Assembly: GCF_031755915.1 (NCBI RefSeq)
Contig: NC_083387.1
Location: 10,747,001-10,811,000 of the forward strand
Direction of reading: 5' to 3'
Origin: Ziziphus jujuba
Lineage: Eukaryota; Streptophyta; Magnoliopsida; Rosales; Rhamnaceae
Length of the DNA stretch: 64,000 nucleotides
Below are positions 60,638 through 64,000 of this stretch, in pieces (within the stretch, counting starts at the first letter, position 1; each line of letters starts with the position of its first letter). The translations under genes and the position numbers were made by a program. The notes under the pieces were generated by a model. It searched no databases. It had not been told where the DNA came from and saw only the letters and a program-made list of their open reading frames with translations.

Positions 60638-63600
60638 CACTATGCGAAAATTAAAATCTAGTGACACACTCTTAGCGACGCCACGAAATAAATGCGTTTA
60701 AAAAAACAAAACCGCGACTCTGAGGTTAATGCGTCAATAAAAATTCAATAAATAGACGACACATATGAAAAATGTCGACATCAAGAAGTTGCTAGAAACA
60801 ACAACATACGACGCATCCATTAAGAGTCGCTGAATATTCAGCCCAATGGAATCGCCTTTAATAGAGTGCGTATATTTTATATGAATTGTATTGTTTAAAT
60901 GCTATACTAAAGAAAAATGTTCATTAATCTGATTTTCTTTCAACTTTAAAAATAGGTGAAAATATTTAAGAAAAATATCAGAGTTGGATTTTAATTTTTT
61001 TTTTGTTCCACATTATTGATATCCGGCGACGCATAACAAACTCTATGTGTCGCCTATTAACTTATTAATTTTTTTTTTTGGTTTTTTGTAAATATTAATC
61101 AGTTAATTTTCTTTCAATTTTAAATAACAAATGAAAAATATTTAAGCAGCATCATAGAGATTTTTTTTTTTAACAAAAATATATACATCCGGCGACGCAT
61201 AGGCATATTGTGTGTTGCCTTATGCCCTTATATTTATTAATTTTTCTTTTTCATAAAATATTAATCAATCTGATTTTCTTTCAACTTTAAAAACCAATAA
61301 AAATAGTTAAGAAAAATAACAGTGCTCGATTTTTATTTTTTTGGAACACACATTATTGATATCAGGCGACGCATAATCAACATTATGAGTCGCCTGTTAA
61401 TCTATTATTACTTTTTTTTTTTGGTTTTTTGTAAATATTAAGCAGTTGATTTTCTTTCAACTTTAAATAACAAGTGAAAATATTTAAGCAGCATCACAGA
61501 GCTTTTTTTCTTTTTTTTTTTCCAAAAAATATTTGTATCAGGCGACGCATAGGTATATTTTACATCGCCTTATTCCCTTATATTTATTTATTTTCTTTTT
61601 TCATAAAATATTAATCAATCTGATTTTCTTTCAACTTTAAAAACAAGTGAAAATATTTTTAAAAAAATAACAGTGCTGGATTTTTATTTTTTTGCAACAC
61701 ACATTATAGATATTAGGTAACACATAATCAACATTATGCGTCGCCTGTTAATTTATTATTATTATTTTTTTTGTTTTTTGTAAATATTAAGCAGTTGATT
61801 TTCTCTCAACTTTAAATAACAAGTGAAAATATTTAAACAGCATCACAGAGCTTTTTTTTAATTATTTTTTTCCAAAAAATATTTGTATCAGACGATGCAT
61901 AGGTATATTTTGTGTCGCCTTATTCCCTTATATTTATTTATTTTTCTTTTTCATAAAATATTAATCAATCTGATTTTCTTTCAATTTTAAAAACCAGTGA
62001 AAATATTTAAGAAAAATAACAGTGCTGGATTTCTATTTTTTTGCAACACACATTATTGATATCAGGCGATGCATAATCAACATTATGCGTCGCCTGTTAA
62101 TTTATTATTATTATTTTTTTTTTGGTTTTTTGTAAATATTAAGCAGTTGATTTTTTTTCAACTTTAAATAACAAGTGAAAATATTTAAGCAGCAACACAG
62201 GGCTTTTTTTTAAATTTTTTTTACAAAAAATATTTGTATTAGGCGACGCATAGGTATATTTTGCGTCACCCGATGCCCTTATATTTATTTTTTTTACTTT
62301 TTAAAAAAATATTAATCAATTTGATTTTATTTTCAACTTTAAAAACCAGTGAAAATACTTAAAAAAAATAACAAAGCTGAATTGTTAATTTTTTTGTCAG
62401 CATATTATTGATATAAGGTGACACATAAACATCTCTATGAGTCGCCTATTAATATATATATATATATATATATTTGTAAATATTAATCAATTAATTTTCT
62501 TTCAACTTTAAATAAAAAGAGAAAATATTTAAGCAGCTTTACAGAGCTTGTTTTTGTTTTTTTTTTTTCAAAAATATGTTTATCATGCGACACAAATGCA
62601 TATTGTGAGTCGCATGTTCCCTAAAAATTTATTTATTTTCGTTTTTCATAAAATATTAATCAATCTGATTTCCTTTCAACTTTAAATAACAAGTGAAAAT
62701 ATTTAAGCAGAATCAGAGAGCTTGATTTTTTTTTTTTTTGGAACAAAATATTTGTATTAGGCGACCCAAAATCACGTTGTGCGTCGCCTATTAGACTTTT
62801 ATATTAGTATTGGAATTTTTTTTTTTTTGGTTTTCTTAAAATATTAATCAATCTATTTTACTTTCAACTTCAAATAACCAGTAAAAATATTTAAGAAGCA
62901 TAATTGTGTTGGCTTTTTTTCTTTTTTTGTTGTATAAGGCAACACACAATATGGTTATGCGTCGCCTGTTACAATTTTATTTTATTTTATTTTATTTGTT
63001 TGGTTTTTAGAAATATTAATCAATCTGTTTTACTTTCAACTTCACATAACCAGTTAAAATATTTAAGAAGCATAACTGTTCTTGTTTTTGTTTTCTTTGC
63101 ATTATTTGTATCAGACGACAAATAATCGTATTATGCATCGCCTGTTACCCTTTTATTTTTTTTGTTTCTAAAAATATTAGTCAATCTGTTTTACTTTCAA
63201 CTTCAAATAACCAGTTAAAATATTTAAGCTCATAACTGTGATGGTTTTTGTTTTTTTTTTTTTTTTATTTGTAGCAGACGACCCTCAAGCATTTTGTGCG
63301 TTGCTTGTTCACCTTTTATTGTATTTTTTTTTTTTGATTTTGTAAAAATATTAATCAATCTGTTTTACTTTCGGCATCAAATAATCTGTTAAAATATTGT
63401 AGCACATAACTGTGATGGTTTTTTTTTTTTTTTTGCATTATTTGTATCAGGCAATGCTAAAGCTTATTGTGCATCGCCTGTTCACCTTTTTTTTTTTTTT
63501 TTTGGGTTTTGTAAAAATATAAATCAATCTGTTTTACTTTCTACTTCAAATAACCAGTTAAAATATTTAAGCACATAACTGTGATGGTTTTTGTTTTTTT

Positions 63601-64000
63601 TTTTTTGCATTATTTGTATTAGGCGACTCTCAAGCATATTGTACGTTGCCTGTTCACAGTTTATTTTAATTATTTTTAATATTGTTTGAATTTTTGTAAA
63701 ATTGGTATGTTTAAAACCAATGTTCATGCAAAACAAATATTACCTTATGGGCGATTTTCACAAATTGGTCTACTTAATTTTATATGTACAAACAAAAGCT
63801 ATTAACAAAAGCTAGCTATTTCACTACCATGCATAGATATTCATTGGTTTGAAATACTTGTGATTATTACTGTTGCCCATTCATCTCTAAATTCGTTGAC
63901 ATTTTCAGCTTGTAACCAAGTGACACTTTCGTACTGAACATGAAAAACTTTTGTTAATACATATACAAATAATCATAAATATTAATTATTACATAATAGA
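60638..64000 (+). mobile_element. Left part of a large CACTA (En/Spm) type DNA transposon
   Basis: The element opens at 60638 with CACTATGCGAAAA, a plant CACTA-type terminal sequence. It is preceded by AGT, which would be the 3-bp target duplication. Right after it come subterminal motifs in both orientations (TAGCGACGCC, AATGCG, GACGACACAT, ACGACGCATCC, AGTCGCT). These lead into the palindrome array listed next. No transposase frame is in the window and the opposite terminus is not seen, so the element runs past the window edge or is truncated. CACTA elements are moved by an En/Spm-type transposase binding such subterminal motifs. The family assignment rests on the terminus and the subterminal motifs only. 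Confidence 0.6.
61020..63660. repeat. Array of ~172-bp units, each with a GGCGACGCAT palindrome
   Basis: About 16 head-to-tail units of 162-178 bp. Each contains an imperfect inverted repeat of the form AGGCGACGCATAA-loop-TTATGCGTCGCCT, for example at 61363-61396 and 62060-62094. Between palindromes lie a poly-T tract, TAAATATTAA.CA.T.TGATT, CTTTCAACTTTAAA and (C/A)AGTGAAAATATTTAAG. In the first half two unit types alternate (one with loop ATCAAC, one with GGTATATTTT), giving a ~345-bp higher-order period. Later units are more diverged. The array runs up to about 63.66 kb, and the last 340 bases of the window do not contain the unit. Confidence 0.85.

Noticed and set aside
61020..63660. CRISPR-like array (repeated palindromes at constant spacing)
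   Set aside because: The spacers are themselves repeats and the host is a plant nuclear genome; it is satellite or transposon sequence.

Overview
The window is nuclear DNA from a flowering plant, most likely a dicot. The intergenic DNA is AT-rich and full of poly-A/T tracts and (AT)n microsatellites. Introns are of the GT-AG plant type, and the genes belong to plant families: JINGUBANG-type WD40, extra-large G-alpha, P-class PPR and CYP82. I cannot name the species. Many stretches of short Lys-, Phe- or Ile-rich open frame are only translated homopolymers.

Layout. 1-6.9 kb: gene-free AT-rich DNA with a possible worn CACTA end. 7.2-8.7 kb (+): an intronless JINGUBANG-like WD40 gene. 8.7-17.4 kb: two head-to-tail copies of a ~4.3 kb non-coding segment. 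The duplicated segment starts just after the stop codon of the WD40 gene and contains decayed U6 snRNA-derived sequence and local tandem arrays. 20.4-25.3 kb (+): a complete 8-exon extra-large G-protein (XLG) gene, reconstructed here to 890 aa. 26.05-28.4 kb (-): two small paralogous genes of 76 and 77 aa, each with a TATA box. 30.1-47.5 kb (-): a complete SMG1 kinase gene, reconstructed as 15 coding exons and 3770 aa with all exon phases consistent. 47.8 kb (+): DPH3, head-to-head with SMG1 across a 361-bp shared promoter. 50.6-52.6 kb (+): an intronless PPR gene. 54.8-55.7 kb (+): a TMEM45/DUF716 membrane protein. 56.1-57.9 kb (-): a two-exon CYP82-type P450. 60.6 kb to the end: the left part of a large CACTA-type element, starting with a CACTA terminal sequence and carrying about 17 spaced palindromes at a ~172-bp period.

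The genes do not form a pathway. They are independent loci: RNA surveillance (SMG1), translation-factor/tRNA modification (DPH3), G-protein signalling (XLG), organelle RNA processing (PPR) and specialised metabolism (CYP82). The most unusual sequence is non-coding: the palindrome array at the right edge, the tandem segmental duplication with U6-derived repeats, and the small two-gene family at 26-28 kb. Splice sites were placed by eye from reading-frame continuity and conserved protein motifs; no transcripts were available.
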